From positions 1-64,000 of the forward strand of contig NZ_LROM01000059.1 in the NCBI RefSeq assembly GCF_001758785.1: a stretch of DNA of 64,000 nucleotides, given 5' to 3'. The translations under genes and the position numbers were made by a program. Numbering within the stretch: position 1 is the stretch's first letter; every line of letters starts with the position of its first letter. The stretch comes from Duganella phyllosphaerae. Lineage in GTDB: Bacteria; Pseudomonadota; Gammaproteobacteria; Burkholderiales; Burkholderiaceae_D. The notes under the pieces were generated by a model. The model ran no database searches and was not told the origin of the DNA. It saw only the letters and a list, made by a program, of their open reading frames with translations. This document shows positions 54,980-63,262 of this stretch, piece by piece.

Positions 54980-56854
54980 TTATGCAGCGGTGATAACTTG
55001 TGGATCCGACCCTTCATACAAGGCGTTGACGATGGCGGCGCGGCGGGTGAGCACCGCCGCCTGGTTGATCGAGCCCTTGTCGGTGAGCTCGCGGTGATCG
55101 ATCGAGGGAGGCTCCGCTTGCAGCAGGAGGCGGTCGATGCGCATCGACGAGCCGCTGGCGTCCTGGTTCAGCTTTTGCAGTAGTTGCCGGAACCACTCGC
55201 GTACCGGCGCGCTGGCCAGCACTTCGGCCGCAGTAGCGCCTTCGCCCAGGCAGGCCAGGTTCTGGCAGTGCTCCAGGCGCGGGAACACCAGCAGGCCAAT
55301 GGCGCTGCGGTCGATGCCGGTAACCACTGCGTCGAGCACGTACGGCGTGGCTGCGCTGATCACGCGCGCGCGCAGCGGTCCTACGCTGACGAACGTGCCC
55401 GTGTCGAGTTTGAAGTCCTCGGCAATGCGGCCGTCGAACATGAATCCCAGTTCCGGGCGTTCCGGGTCGGCGAACCGCAGCGCGTCGCCGGTGCGGTAAT
55501 AGCCTTCCTCGTCAAAGGCGTCGGCCGTCAGGTCCGGTGCGCGCCAGTAGCCGGGCATCACGTGCGGACCCTTGAAGCGCGCTTCCAGCTTGCCGCCCAC
55601 CGGCACCAGCTTCACTTTGCAGCCGGGCACCGGCACACCGACGTAGCCGGCCTTGATGATGGCGCCGGTGCCAAACGTGCACGATGGCGAAGTTTCGGTC
55701 ATGCCCAGGCCAGTGATGATACGGATCGATTCGCCGGTCTGGCGAATCCCCGCCTGGTCGAGTCGGTCCCACGCCGCCTGCGACAGGCCGGCGCCCGCGC
55801 ACAGGAACAGCTTCACGCGCGAGAAGAAGTTGGCGGACAGCCTGGCGTCGGTTTCCATGGCGTCGGTCAGCATCTCGAAGCCCTTGGGGATGTTGAAGTA
55901 CATGGTGGGCGCAATCTCGGCCAGGTTGCGCAGCGTGGCGCCAAAGTCGCGCGGCGTCGGCTTGCCGTCGTCCAGGTACAAGGTGCCGCCGTTGTAGAGC
56001 GCCATGCCGACGTTGTGGCTGCCCCCGAAGGTGTGGTTCCACGGCAGCCAGTCCACCAGCACCGGAGGGTCCTCGCCCATGAACGGGAAGCTTTGCAGCA
56101 GCATTTGCTGGTTGCTGCACAACATGCCGTGGGTGGTGATCACTGCTTTCGGCTTCTTGGTGGAGCCGGACGTGAACAGGAACTTGGCGATGGTGTGTTC
56201 GCCCACTTGCGCATGGGCCGCTGCCACCGAAGCAGGCGTGGTCTCGAGCAGCGCGGCGAAACTCAGCGCAGCCTGTCCTGCCACCTCGCCCTGCGCCGCC
56301 ACCAGCCGCACGTCGTCCGGCAACGCTGGCAGTACGGCGTTGATGGCGCGGCTGAACGCAGCGCCGTCGCTGGCATAGATGGCGCCCGGCGTCAGGCGCT
56401 CCAGCATGTCTGCCAGCTTGTTAAAGTCGGTGGCCACCAGCGAATACGACGGCGACACCGGCGCGAACGGCACGCCGGCATACATGGCGCCCAGCGCCAG
56501 CTGGTAGTGTTCGAGGTCGTTACCGGACAGGATGACCAGCGGCCGCTCGGCTGACAGGCCCAGGTCCAGCAGCGCCTGGCCGATGCGGCGCGCGCGGTCC
56601 AGCATTTGCGCGTAGCTGATACGGATCCATTCGCCGTCAAGCCCACGGCGGGCAACCAGGGTGCGGTCCGGATGCAGCGCGGCGCCCGATTCCAGGCGGT
56701 CGGTAACGCGCGGCGGATAGGCGTCCAGCGGCGTGACGGCGTCCACGTGCCACAACCCGTCGTCCTGCCAGGTTGCGATCTCGGGATTGCCCAGTTTGAC
56801 CGGGCGCCGTTTCACTGTTCCGCTGGTCATCTCCGCATTGATAGACTGATTCAT
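54980..56854 (-). CDS. fcs: Feruloyl-CoA synthetase
   Basis: 624 aa acyl-adenylate-forming enzyme: FLFTSGSTKKPKAV (226-238, ATP P-loop), DWLPWNHTFGGSHN, GLGMTETSP and FDGRIAEDFKLDTGTFV. The last two segments and the length match feruloyl-CoA synthases. It activates ferulate, p-coumarate or caffeate to CoA thioesters. 12 nt downstream of vdh on the same strand. Confidence 0.9.
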   Translation of the reverse strand: MNQSINAEMTSGTVKRRPVKLGNPEIATWQDDGLWHVDAVTPLDAYPPRVTDRLESGAALHPDRTLVARRGLDGEWIRISYAQMLDRARRIGQALLDLGLSAERPLVILSGNDLEHYQLALGAMYAGVPFAPVSPSYSLVATDFNKLADMLERLTPGAIYASDGAAFSRAINAVLPALPDDVRLVAAQGEVAGQAALSFAALLETTPASVAAAHAQVGEHTIAKFLFTSGSTKKPKAVITTHGMLCSNQQMLLQSFPFMGEDPPVLVDWLPWNHTFGGSHNVGMALYNGGTLYLDDGKPTPRDFGATLRNLAEIAPTMYFNIPKGFEMLTDAMETDARLSANFFSRVKLFLCAGAGLSQAAWDRLDQAGIRQTGESIRIITGLGMTETSPSCTFGTGAIIKAGYVGVPVPGCKVKLVPVGGKLEARFKGPHVMPGYWRAPDLTADAFDEEGYYRTGDALRFADPERPELGFMFDGRIAEDFKLDTGTFVSVGPLRARVISAATPYVLDAVVTGIDRSAIGLLVFPRLEHCQNLACLGEGATAAEVLASAPVREWFRQLLQKLNQDASGSSMRIDRLLLQAEPPSIDHRELTDKGSINQAAVLTRRAAIVNALYEGSDPQVITAA

Positions 56855-56866
56855 GCGGAGCTCCTG

Positions 56867-58312
56867 TCAGATCGGGTAGTGGCGGGGCGTGGTCTGGATG
56901 GTGATCCAGCGCAGCTCCGTGAACTCGGCGATGGCCGCCTTGCCGCCAAAGCGCCCGTAGCCGCTGCCTTTGACGCCACCGAACGGCATCTGCGCCTCGT
57001 CGTGCACGGTGGGGCCGTTGATGTGGCAGATGCCCGATTCGATCTGGCGCGCCACGGCCATGGCGCGGCCGATGTCGCGGCTGAACACGGCCGATGACAG
57101 GCCGTACTCGCTGTCGTTGGCCAGCCGGATGGCTTCCTCGTCGGAGTCGAAGCGCAGGATCGAGACGATCGGGCCGAACGACTCTTCCTGGTACACGCGC
57201 ATTTCGGGCGTGACGCCATCGACGATGGCCGGTTGCAGCAGGTTGCCTGCCACCGCGCTGGACGACTGGGTCACGGTAGCGCCGCGCTGGCGCGCATCAT
57301 CGAGCATGGCGGCCACGCGGGTAGCCGCGGCGGCGTCGATCATGCCGGTCAGCGGTGCATCGGCGTGGGCCGCCTTGAGTGTCGCGGTCTTGGTAGCCAG
57401 CTTGTCGAGGAACGCGCTGGCGACCTTGTTGTCGACCAGGATGCGGTCGGCGGACATGCAGATCTGGCCCTGGTTGAAGAAGGCGCTGAATGCTGCAGCT
57501 TCCACCGCTTCATCGAGGTCGGCGTCGTCCAGCACCAGCAGCGGGTTCTTGCCGCCCAGTTCGAGCAGCACCGGTTTCAGGTGCCTGGCGCAATGCTGGG
57601 CAATGATGCGGCCCACGTTGGTCGAGCCGGTAAAGTTCACGCGGCGCACGGCAGGCGCGGCGATCAGTCGTTCGACCACGGCCGGCGCGTCGGCCGGGGC
57701 ATTGGTGATCACGTTGACCACGCCCGCCGGGAACCCGGCCTGCTCGAACACCGTGCCGATCAGGCGGTGCAGGCCGGGGCACAGTTCCGACGCCTTGAAG
57801 ATCACCGTGTTGCCGCAGGCGAGCGGCATGGCGATCGAGCGGGTGCCGAGGATAATCGGTGCATTCCACGGCGCGATGCCCACCACCACGCCGGCAGCCT
57901 GGCGCACGCCCATGGCCAGGGAGCCTGGCACGTCGGACGGAATGATTTCGCCGCTGATCTGGGTAGTCATGGATGCTGCTTCGCGCAGCATGTTGGCGGC
58001 CAGCGTCACATTGAACTGGTACCACATCGGGCTGCCGCCCGCTTCGGCCACGGCGCGCGCGACGAACTCGGCGCGCAGGTTTTCCATGGCATCGGCGGCC
58101 TTGAGCAGCAGCGTGCGGCGCGCGCCGGGGTTGAGCGCAGACCAGGCGGGGAAGGCGTCGCTGGCCGCCTTGACGGCCTTGTCCACGTCAGCCAATTGGG
58201 CGGCAGCGGCGCGGGTAACAACTTCGCCGCTGGCCGGGTTGCGGCGCTCGAAGGTGGCGTTGTCCTGGGCGGCGTGGGTGCTGCCGCCGATGAGCAGGTC
58301 GATATCAAACAT
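56867..58312 (-). CDS. vdh: Vanillin dehydrogenase-type aldehyde dehydrogenase
   Basis: 481 aa ALDH-superfamily enzyme. Catalytic Cys285 (FFNQGQICMSADR), general-base Glu251 (LLELGGKNP) and Asn150 (IAPWNAP) are all present; NAD-binding FTGSTNVGR at 227-235. It oxidises vanillin or 4-hydroxybenzaldehyde to the acid. Placement directly between ech and fcs supports this substrate over other aldehydes. Confidence 0.88.
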   Translation of the reverse strand: MFDIDLLIGGSTHAAQDNATFERRNPASGEVVTRAAAAQLADVDKAVKAASDAFPAWSALNPGARRTLLLKAADAMENLRAEFVARAVAEAGGSPMWYQFNVTLAANMLREAASMTTQISGEIIPSDVPGSLAMGVRQAAGVVVGIAPWNAPIILGTRSIAMPLACGNTVIFKASELCPGLHRLIGTVFEQAGFPAGVVNVITNAPADAPAVVERLIAAPAVRRVNFTGSTNVGRIIAQHCARHLKPVLLELGGKNPLLVLDDADLDEAVEAAAFSAFFNQGQICMSADRILVDNKVASAFLDKLATKTATLKAAHADAPLTGMIDAAAATRVAAMLDDARQRGATVTQSSSAVAGNLLQPAIVDGVTPEMRVYQEESFGPIVSILRFDSDEEAIRLANDSEYGLSSAVFSRDIGRAMAVARQIESGICHINGPTVHDEAQMPFGGVKGSGYGRFGGKAAIAEFTELRWITIQTTPRHYPI

Positions 58313-58341
58313 GGTTGTCTCCTTTGTTATTTTTTTAGAAT

Positions 58342-59175
58342 TTAACCACGTTTGAACGTTTGCAGACCTGGCTTGATGGTCTTATCGTCGAGGAACTGCT
58401 TGAGGCCCTGGGCGCGGCCTTTTTCCGGGTCGCGGTAGTTCGACTGGTCGACCTTGGCGTACAGGTAGTCCTCGTTCTGGTCCCAATTGAGTTCCCGGCA
58501 GCGCTTGAAGCCGTTCTTGGCGATGCGCAGCACCACCGGCGCTTTTTCCAGCAGCTTGTTGGCCAGCGCAGTCACTTCGTCGCGCAGCTGGGCGCGTGGC
58601 ACGCTCTTGTTGATCAGGCCCATGGCCGCCGCTTCCTGGCCGGTGAAGGTGTCGCCGGTCATGATGTAGTGGAGCGCCTGGCGGTGGCCCATGGTGTCGG
58701 CAACGGCCTTGCTGACCAGGTTACCGGGCGGGATGCCCCAGTTGATTTCGGACAGGCCGAACACTGCTTCGTCAGCGGCAATGGCCAGGTCGCAGGCGAC
58801 CAGCGGCGAGAATGCGCCGCCGAAGCACCAGCCGTTGACCATGGCGATGGTGGGCTTGGCGTACATGCGCAGCAGCTTCCATTGCCACTGCGAGCAATCG
58901 CGGCGCAGGCGCTCCTGGAAAATTTCGGGCTTGCCGTCGTTTTCGCGGAAGTACTCCTTGAGGTCCATGCCGGCGGTCCAGGCGTCGCCGGCGCCGGTCA
59001 GCACGATCACTTGCGCATCCTCGTCCAGTTCCAGCGTCTCGAGGACGTCGATCATTTCGCGGTTGAGCGTGGGGCTCATGGCATTGCGCTTGTCGGGGCG
59101 ATTGAGGGTGATCCAGCCGATGCCGGCCTCCACGTCCACTTTGACGGTTTCCCAGCGCGCTGCGTATTTCGACAT
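58342..59175 (-). CDS. ech: p-Hydroxycinnamoyl-CoA hydratase/lyase
   Basis: 277 aa from MSKYAARW (GGAG 6 nt upstream). Crotonase fold. The residues known for Pseudomonas HCHL fall at identical numbers: oxyanion-hole Met70 and Gly120, Ser123, catalytic Glu143 (SEINWGIPPG), and substrate-binding Tyr75 and Tyr239. It converts feruloyl-CoA to vanillin plus acetyl-CoA. First gene of the operon ech-vdh-fcs-binding protein-esterase, divergent from a MarR regulator. Confidence 0.94.
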   Translation of the reverse strand: MSKYAARWETVKVDVEAGIGWITLNRPDKRNAMSPTLNREMIDVLETLELDEDAQVIVLTGAGDAWTAGMDLKEYFRENDGKPEIFQERLRRDCSQWQWKLLRMYAKPTIAMVNGWCFGGAFSPLVACDLAIAADEAVFGLSEINWGIPPGNLVSKAVADTMGHRQALHYIMTGDTFTGQEAAAMGLINKSVPRAQLRDEVTALANKLLEKAPVVLRIAKNGFKRCRELNWDQNEDYLYAKVDQSNYRDPEKGRAQGLKQFLDDKTIKPGLQTFKRG

Positions 59176-59206
59176 GTTGTTCTCCAATGTAGGTTTAATG
59201 TTGCAG

Positions 59207-59223
59207 TATCAGGCTACCTGATA
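59207..59223. promoter_or_regulatory. Palindromic operator between ech and marR
   Basis: TATCAGG-cta-CCTGATA is a perfect 7+3+7 palindrome in the 100-nt divergent gap, 32 nt upstream of ech. Size and symmetry fit a MarR-family dimer; hydroxycinnamoyl-CoA thioesters would be the expected inducers. TATACT at 59231-59236 could be a -10 for the regulator. Confidence 0.7.
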
Positions 59224-59275
59224 TGGAACTTATACTATACTCACGTCTTCCGAATTACAAGAAAATTTTATCGCC

Positions 59276-59737
59276 ATGGTTGAACACGCTCCGAACCCTT
59301 CCGACGATTCCAGGCCGCTGGGCCTTGCCTACCTGGTGGGCCGGCTCGATCACGTGCTGGGCAAACGCCTGCGCGACTGCTGCGCGCCGGCTGGCGTGAC
59401 GGTGCCGCAGTACACCGCGCTATCGGTATTCCGGGCCCAGGGCGCGCTCTCGAACGCGCAACTGGCCACGCGCACCATGGTGTCGCCGCAGTCGGCCAAC
59501 GAAATGGTCAAGCAGATGGAGGCGAAAGGCTGGATCGAGCGCTCGCCCGATCCTTCGCATGGCCGCATCATCCAGATCCAGCTCACGCCGGCGGGCCACG
59601 CGATCCTGGGGCAGTGCGACGGCAAGGTACGCGCGGTGGAACTGCGCATGTTCCCCGACATGACGCCGGAACAACGCACGCAGCTCTACGTGTCGCTCAG
59701 GAGTGCGGTCCGCGCGCTCAGCCTTGAAGGCATTTGA
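59276..59737 (+). CDS. MarR-family regulator of hydroxycinnamate catabolism (FerR/HcaR-like)
   Basis: 153 aa. Winged helix-turn-helix (SNAQLATRTMVSPQSANEMVKQMEAKGWIER) with wing DPSHGRIIQIQLTPAG. Divergent from ech across the palindrome at 59207. Homologues in ferulate loci repress the catabolic genes until feruloyl-CoA or coumaroyl-CoA accumulates. Ends 3 nt from the convergent antiporter gene. Confidence 0.88.
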   Translation: MVEHAPNPSDDSRPLGLAYLVGRLDHVLGKRLRDCCAPAGVTVPQYTALSVFRAQGALSNAQLATRTMVSPQSANEMVKQMEAKGWIERSPDPSHGRIIQIQLTPAGHAILGQCDGKVRAVELRMFPDMTPEQRTQLYVSLRSAVRALSLEGI

Positions 59738-59740
59738 TTA

Positions 59741-61036
59741 TTACTCCCGCCACACGGTATTCATCAGCGGCTTGACGCTCAAGCCGTGCACCACGATGGA
59801 AAGCATGATCGTAAACAGCACGATGTTGGTCAGTTGCGCGGCCAGGTCGGGCGCCAGGCCCGCCTCGATGGCGAACACCAGGTAGTAGATCGAACCGATG
59901 CCGCGGATGCCGAACCACGCGGTCATCGCCTTGAGCCGCAGCGGCGCGGCGCTGCCGGCCAGTCCCAGGAACACGGCCACCGGCCGCGCGATGAAGAACA
60001 GGAAGGCGGCCATGAACACGGCCTGCCAGCTGATCTCCTGCAGCGAAATCATCCCGCCGAGCAGCACCACCAAAGTCAGTTCCGACAGCCGTTCCAGGTG
60101 TTCCTTGAAGACCAGCGATTCGGTGCTGACAGTCATTGGCGCTTCGTTGCTGTCACTGTCGAGGGCCACCTGCGACTTGCCGGTATCTGGCTCCAGCAAT
60201 CCTTCCTGGTCTTTGGGTGCGCCGGCCATCATCAACTCGGTCTGGCGCAGCGCCACGGCGGCAAAGAACACCGCCAGGAAGCCCCACGCGTGCACCAGCG
60301 TGGCGACGCCGTAGGCCACCGCGATCAGCCCCAGCCCCACCAGGTCGTCCATGATGTCGTGGCGCGGCTTGATCATGCGCAGGCGCCAGGTCAGGCGCGC
60401 GGTGACGGCGCCGAAGAACACCCCGATCGCCACCGCAGCGAGCGCGGCCCAGAACACATCGACGAACAGCCAGCGCCAGGGCTGTCCGGCCGTTTCGTCC
60501 AGCCCCAGCACGCCCAGGCCGAGGAAAACGAACGGCGCAGCGCTGCCGTCGTTCATGCCGGCCTCGCAGGTAAGGGTAAAGCGCAGGCGGTCGGTGTCGC
60601 CGGCGTGGCGGATCTGCACGTCGGTGGCCAGCACCGGGTCGGTCGGCGCCAGGATGCCGCCCAAAAGAATCGCAGCACCCACGGGCAGTCCCAGCACGAA
60701 GAAACCAAACGCAGCCACCAGCACCACCGTGAAGATCATCGAGATCCAGGCCAGGCGCAGCGGCGCATCCCAGTTGGCGCGCCTGAACGGCACCGGCATC
60801 TTGATCCCGGCAGAGAACAGCGAGACCAAGATGGCGACTTCGGTCAGCACTTCCAGCAGGCCCGATTCGTCGGATGGCTCGAAGTGAAACAGGTTCAGGA
60901 CCGTTGGGCCAAGCACCAGGCCCACGCCAAGATAGACGATGGCGGATGTGAACGGCGAGCGCGAGATGGTGGTGGCGGCCATGCCGCGCGCCAGCATCAG
61001 CAAGCCGATGAGGATGAACCAGTGGGTCGATTGCAT
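59741..61036 (-). CDS. NhaP-type cation:proton antiporter (CPA family)
   Basis: 431 aa, about 12 TM helices. Conserved GGILAPTDPVLATDVQI (ion-binding region) and CEAGMNDGSAAPFV motifs are present; a charged cytoplasmic loop (PDTGKSQVALDSDSNEAP) lies around residue 290. Exchanges Na+ or K+ for H+ in the inner membrane. GGAGAAACC precedes the ATG; a hairpin (61052-61079) sits just upstream in the leader. Confidence 0.87.
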   Translation of the reverse strand: MQSTHWFILIGLLMLARGMAATTISRSPFTSAIVYLGVGLVLGPTVLNLFHFEPSDESGLLEVLTEVAILVSLFSAGIKMPVPFRRANWDAPLRLAWISMIFTVVLVAAFGFFVLGLPVGAAILLGGILAPTDPVLATDVQIRHAGDTDRLRFTLTCEAGMNDGSAAPFVFLGLGVLGLDETAGQPWRWLFVDVFWAALAAVAIGVFFGAVTARLTWRLRMIKPRHDIMDDLVGLGLIAVAYGVATLVHAWGFLAVFFAAVALRQTELMMAGAPKDQEGLLEPDTGKSQVALDSDSNEAPMTVSTESLVFKEHLERLSELTLVVLLGGMISLQEISWQAVFMAAFLFFIARPVAVFLGLAGSAAPLRLKAMTAWFGIRGIGSIYYLVFAIEAGLAPDLAAQLTNIVLFTIMLSIVVHGLSVKPLMNTVWRE

Positions 61037-61051
61037 GCCGGTTTCTCCGAT

Positions 61052-61079
61052 GCGGTGCGATGGTGACGGAGCGCACCGC
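61052..61079 (-). promoter_or_regulatory. Leader hairpin upstream of the antiporter gene
   Basis: GCGGTGCG (61052-61059) and CGCACCGC (61072-61079) form an 8-bp perfect stem with a 12-nt loop, ending about 15 nt before the start codon and next to the ribosome site. It could modulate translation or be an operator. Confidence 0.35.
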
Positions 61080-61132
61080 CTCTGGCAATATTAGGCGTCG
61101 GCGCAGGATTTGTCTGTGGGGCAGGCAACCGA

Positions 61133-61825
61133 TCAGCGCAATGCCTGCACCAGCGCCGCCACCTTGGCGATGCTGGTGGCGCGCCCCTCGGCGGTGCCTG
61201 GCGCCGGCAGCGAACAGGACGCGTGCACCTCGGTGAGCGGCAATTTTTCACGCAGGCGGGCGATGTTGGCGGCGTCGATGCCGGCGCCGGGCATGATGGC
61301 AATGCGGCCCGCCGCCGCATCGAAGCAACGCAGCAGGCCATTGATACCCTGGCCGGCGGCCGGCGCACCGCCGGACGTGAGGATGCGTTCGAAACCGAGA
61401 TCGATCGCCAGCCGGGTGGCCTGCGCCAGGTCGGGGTTGATGTCGATGGCGCGGTGCAGGGTGCACGCCAGGCCGTGGTCGCGGGCCCGCGCTACCAGGC
61501 GCGCCAGCGTAGCCTGGTCGAGCCGGCCGTCGCGCAGCGTGGCGCCGAGCGAGACGCCTTGCAAACCGGCGTGCGCGGCCGCGTCGATATCGTTGAGCAT
61601 GAGCTGCACCTCGACCGCATCGAAGCAGAAGTCGCCGCCGCGCGGGCGGATCCGCGCCACCACCGGCACCGGGCTGGCGCCGGCCAGTTGCAGCAGCTCC
61701 TGTTTGGGCGAGAGACCGCCCAGTGCCAGCCACGAACACAATTCGATGCGGTCGGCCCCCCCGGCGACGGCGGCGGCCAGACCGGCAAGTTGATCGACAC
61801 AGACTTCGAGCAGGATGGCTGGCAT
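61133..61825 (-). CDS. cutC: CutC-family protein
   Basis: 230 aa TIM-barrel protein: EVCVDQLAGLAAAVAGGADRIELCSWLALGGLSP, RIRPRGGDFCF, HRAIDI and ILTSGGAPAAGQGI are CutC signatures. The family is tied to copper homeostasis, though the biochemical activity remains uncertain. Begins 12 nt after the ABC ATPase stop, so probably co-transcribed with the transporter. Confidence 0.9.
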   Translation of the reverse strand: MPAILLEVCVDQLAGLAAAVAGGADRIELCSWLALGGLSPKQELLQLAGASPVPVVARIRPRGGDFCFDAVEVQLMLNDIDAAAHAGLQGVSLGATLRDGRLDQATLARLVARARDHGLACTLHRAIDINPDLAQATRLAIDLGFERILTSGGAPAAGQGINGLLRCFDAAAGRIAIMPGAGIDAANIARLREKLPLTEVHASCSLPAPGTAEGRATSIAKVAALVQALR

Positions 61826-61837
61826 GAGCGTGGGGGA

Positions 61838-63262
61838 TCAAGGAGAATGCGACAAGCCTATCACCCTGGTGGCCATGCGGGCCGAAATACCGGCGTCGTG
61901 GGTGACCAGCAACACCGCGCAGCCAAATTCCTGCGCGTGTTCGGCCAGCAGCGCCAGGGTTTCCTGCTGGGTGACCGGGTCGAGCCGCGAGGTCGGTTCA
62001 TCCGCGAAGATCAGGGCAGGGCGCAGCAGCAGAACCCGCGCCAGCGCAAAGCGCTGCAACTCGCCGCCCGAGACCTGCGACGGCAGGCGGTCGAGCAGCG
62101 CGGGGCGCAAGCGCAGCCGCGCCAGTAAGGTGTCCAGCTCGGCCCACGACAGATTGTGCAGCGCGATCACATCCTGCAGCGACTGCCGCAAGGTGACCGC
62201 TGGCGCGAATGCTGCCGCCGGGTCCTGGTAGATCTTCTGGAACGCCGTGCGCGCCAGGCCCGCGCCTCGGGTCACCGTGCCGCTGTCGGGCCGCAGCAGG
62301 CCCAGCACGATATTGCCGAACGTGGTTTTGCCGGAGCCGCTGGGGCCAGTCACGGCGATGAATTCGCCGCGCCGGATCTGCGCCGTTACACCGGCAAACA
62401 GGTGCTGGGCGCCGAAGCGCTTGGCCACGCTCTCGATCTCCACCAGTACCTGGCCGTCGATGGCTTTGACCGGCGCCAGGCGCGGCCAGGCTGCCGGTTC
62501 GGCTGCCAGCAGGCGCCGCGTGTAGGCGTGGCCGGGCGCCGCCAGCACGGTGGCGGCGTCGCCCTGTTCGACGATCGCGCCGCCCAGCATCACCGCCACC
62601 TGGCCGCCCAACTGGCGCGCCAGCCAGACATCGTGGGTGATGGTGAGCAGCGTGAGGCCGTCGGCGATGGCCGCACGCAGCACGGCCAGCACGTCGGCGC
62701 GGCGGTCGGCGTCCAGGCCCTTGGTCGGTTCGTCGATGATCATCACCGGCGCGCCGGCGGCGTGGGTGGCCAGGAAAGCCGCGCGCTGGGCCATGCCGCC
62801 CGAGATCTGGAACGGATACTTGTTGCCGGCGCCACCCATGCCCAGGCCATCGAGCCCGGCCTGGGCGGTGGGCGCCGCCACCTCGGGCGCCATGCCCGCC
62901 ACCAGTTCGTGCACCTCGGCGATCTGCCGCGCCACGCGCATGGTCGGATCGAGCGCCAGCCATGGCTCCTGCGGCAGCAGCGCCAGTTGCCGGCCCCACA
63001 GCGCGCGCCGTGCCTTCAGGTCCGCTGCGTTTGACCGATGCGCGCCCACTTCCACCGTGCCGCTGCAGGTGAGGTTAGCCGGCAGGTTGCCCATGATGGC
63101 TTGCGCCAGCAGCGACTTGCCGGAGCCGCTTTCACCGAGCAGGGTGAGCACGCCGCCGGCGGGAATGTGCAGGTCAATGGCTTGCACCAGCGCCTGGCCA
63201 ACAGCGCCGACCGCCAGGCCGTGCACGGCCAGGTGCGCGGAATTCGAGAGGGTATCGGTCAT
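61838..63262 (-). CDS. Fused dual-ATPase subunit of a peptide/nickel-type ABC transporter
   Basis: 474 aa from ATG 63262, overlapping the permease stop by 4 nt. Two complete ABC cassettes: Walker A GESGSGKS (43-50), ISGGMAQR, Walker B IIDEPTKGLD; then GPSGSGKTT, VSGGELQRF, IFADEPTSRLD. This equals DppD+DppF in one chain. It powers import of a peptide, nickel or similar solute. Confidence 0.88.
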   Translation of the reverse strand: MTDTLSNSAHLAVHGLAVGAVGQALVQAIDLHIPAGGVLTLLGESGSGKSLLAQAIMGNLPANLTCSGTVEVGAHRSNAADLKARRALWGRQLALLPQEPWLALDPTMRVARQIAEVHELVAGMAPEVAAPTAQAGLDGLGMGGAGNKYPFQISGGMAQRAAFLATHAAGAPVMIIDEPTKGLDADRRADVLAVLRAAIADGLTLLTITHDVWLARQLGGQVAVMLGGAIVEQGDAATVLAAPGHAYTRRLLAAEPAAWPRLAPVKAIDGQVLVEIESVAKRFGAQHLFAGVTAQIRRGEFIAVTGPSGSGKTTFGNIVLGLLRPDSGTVTRGAGLARTAFQKIYQDPAAAFAPAVTLRQSLQDVIALHNLSWAELDTLLARLRLRPALLDRLPSQVSGGELQRFALARVLLLRPALIFADEPTSRLDPVTQQETLALLAEHAQEFGCAVLLVTHDAGISARMATRVIGLSHSP

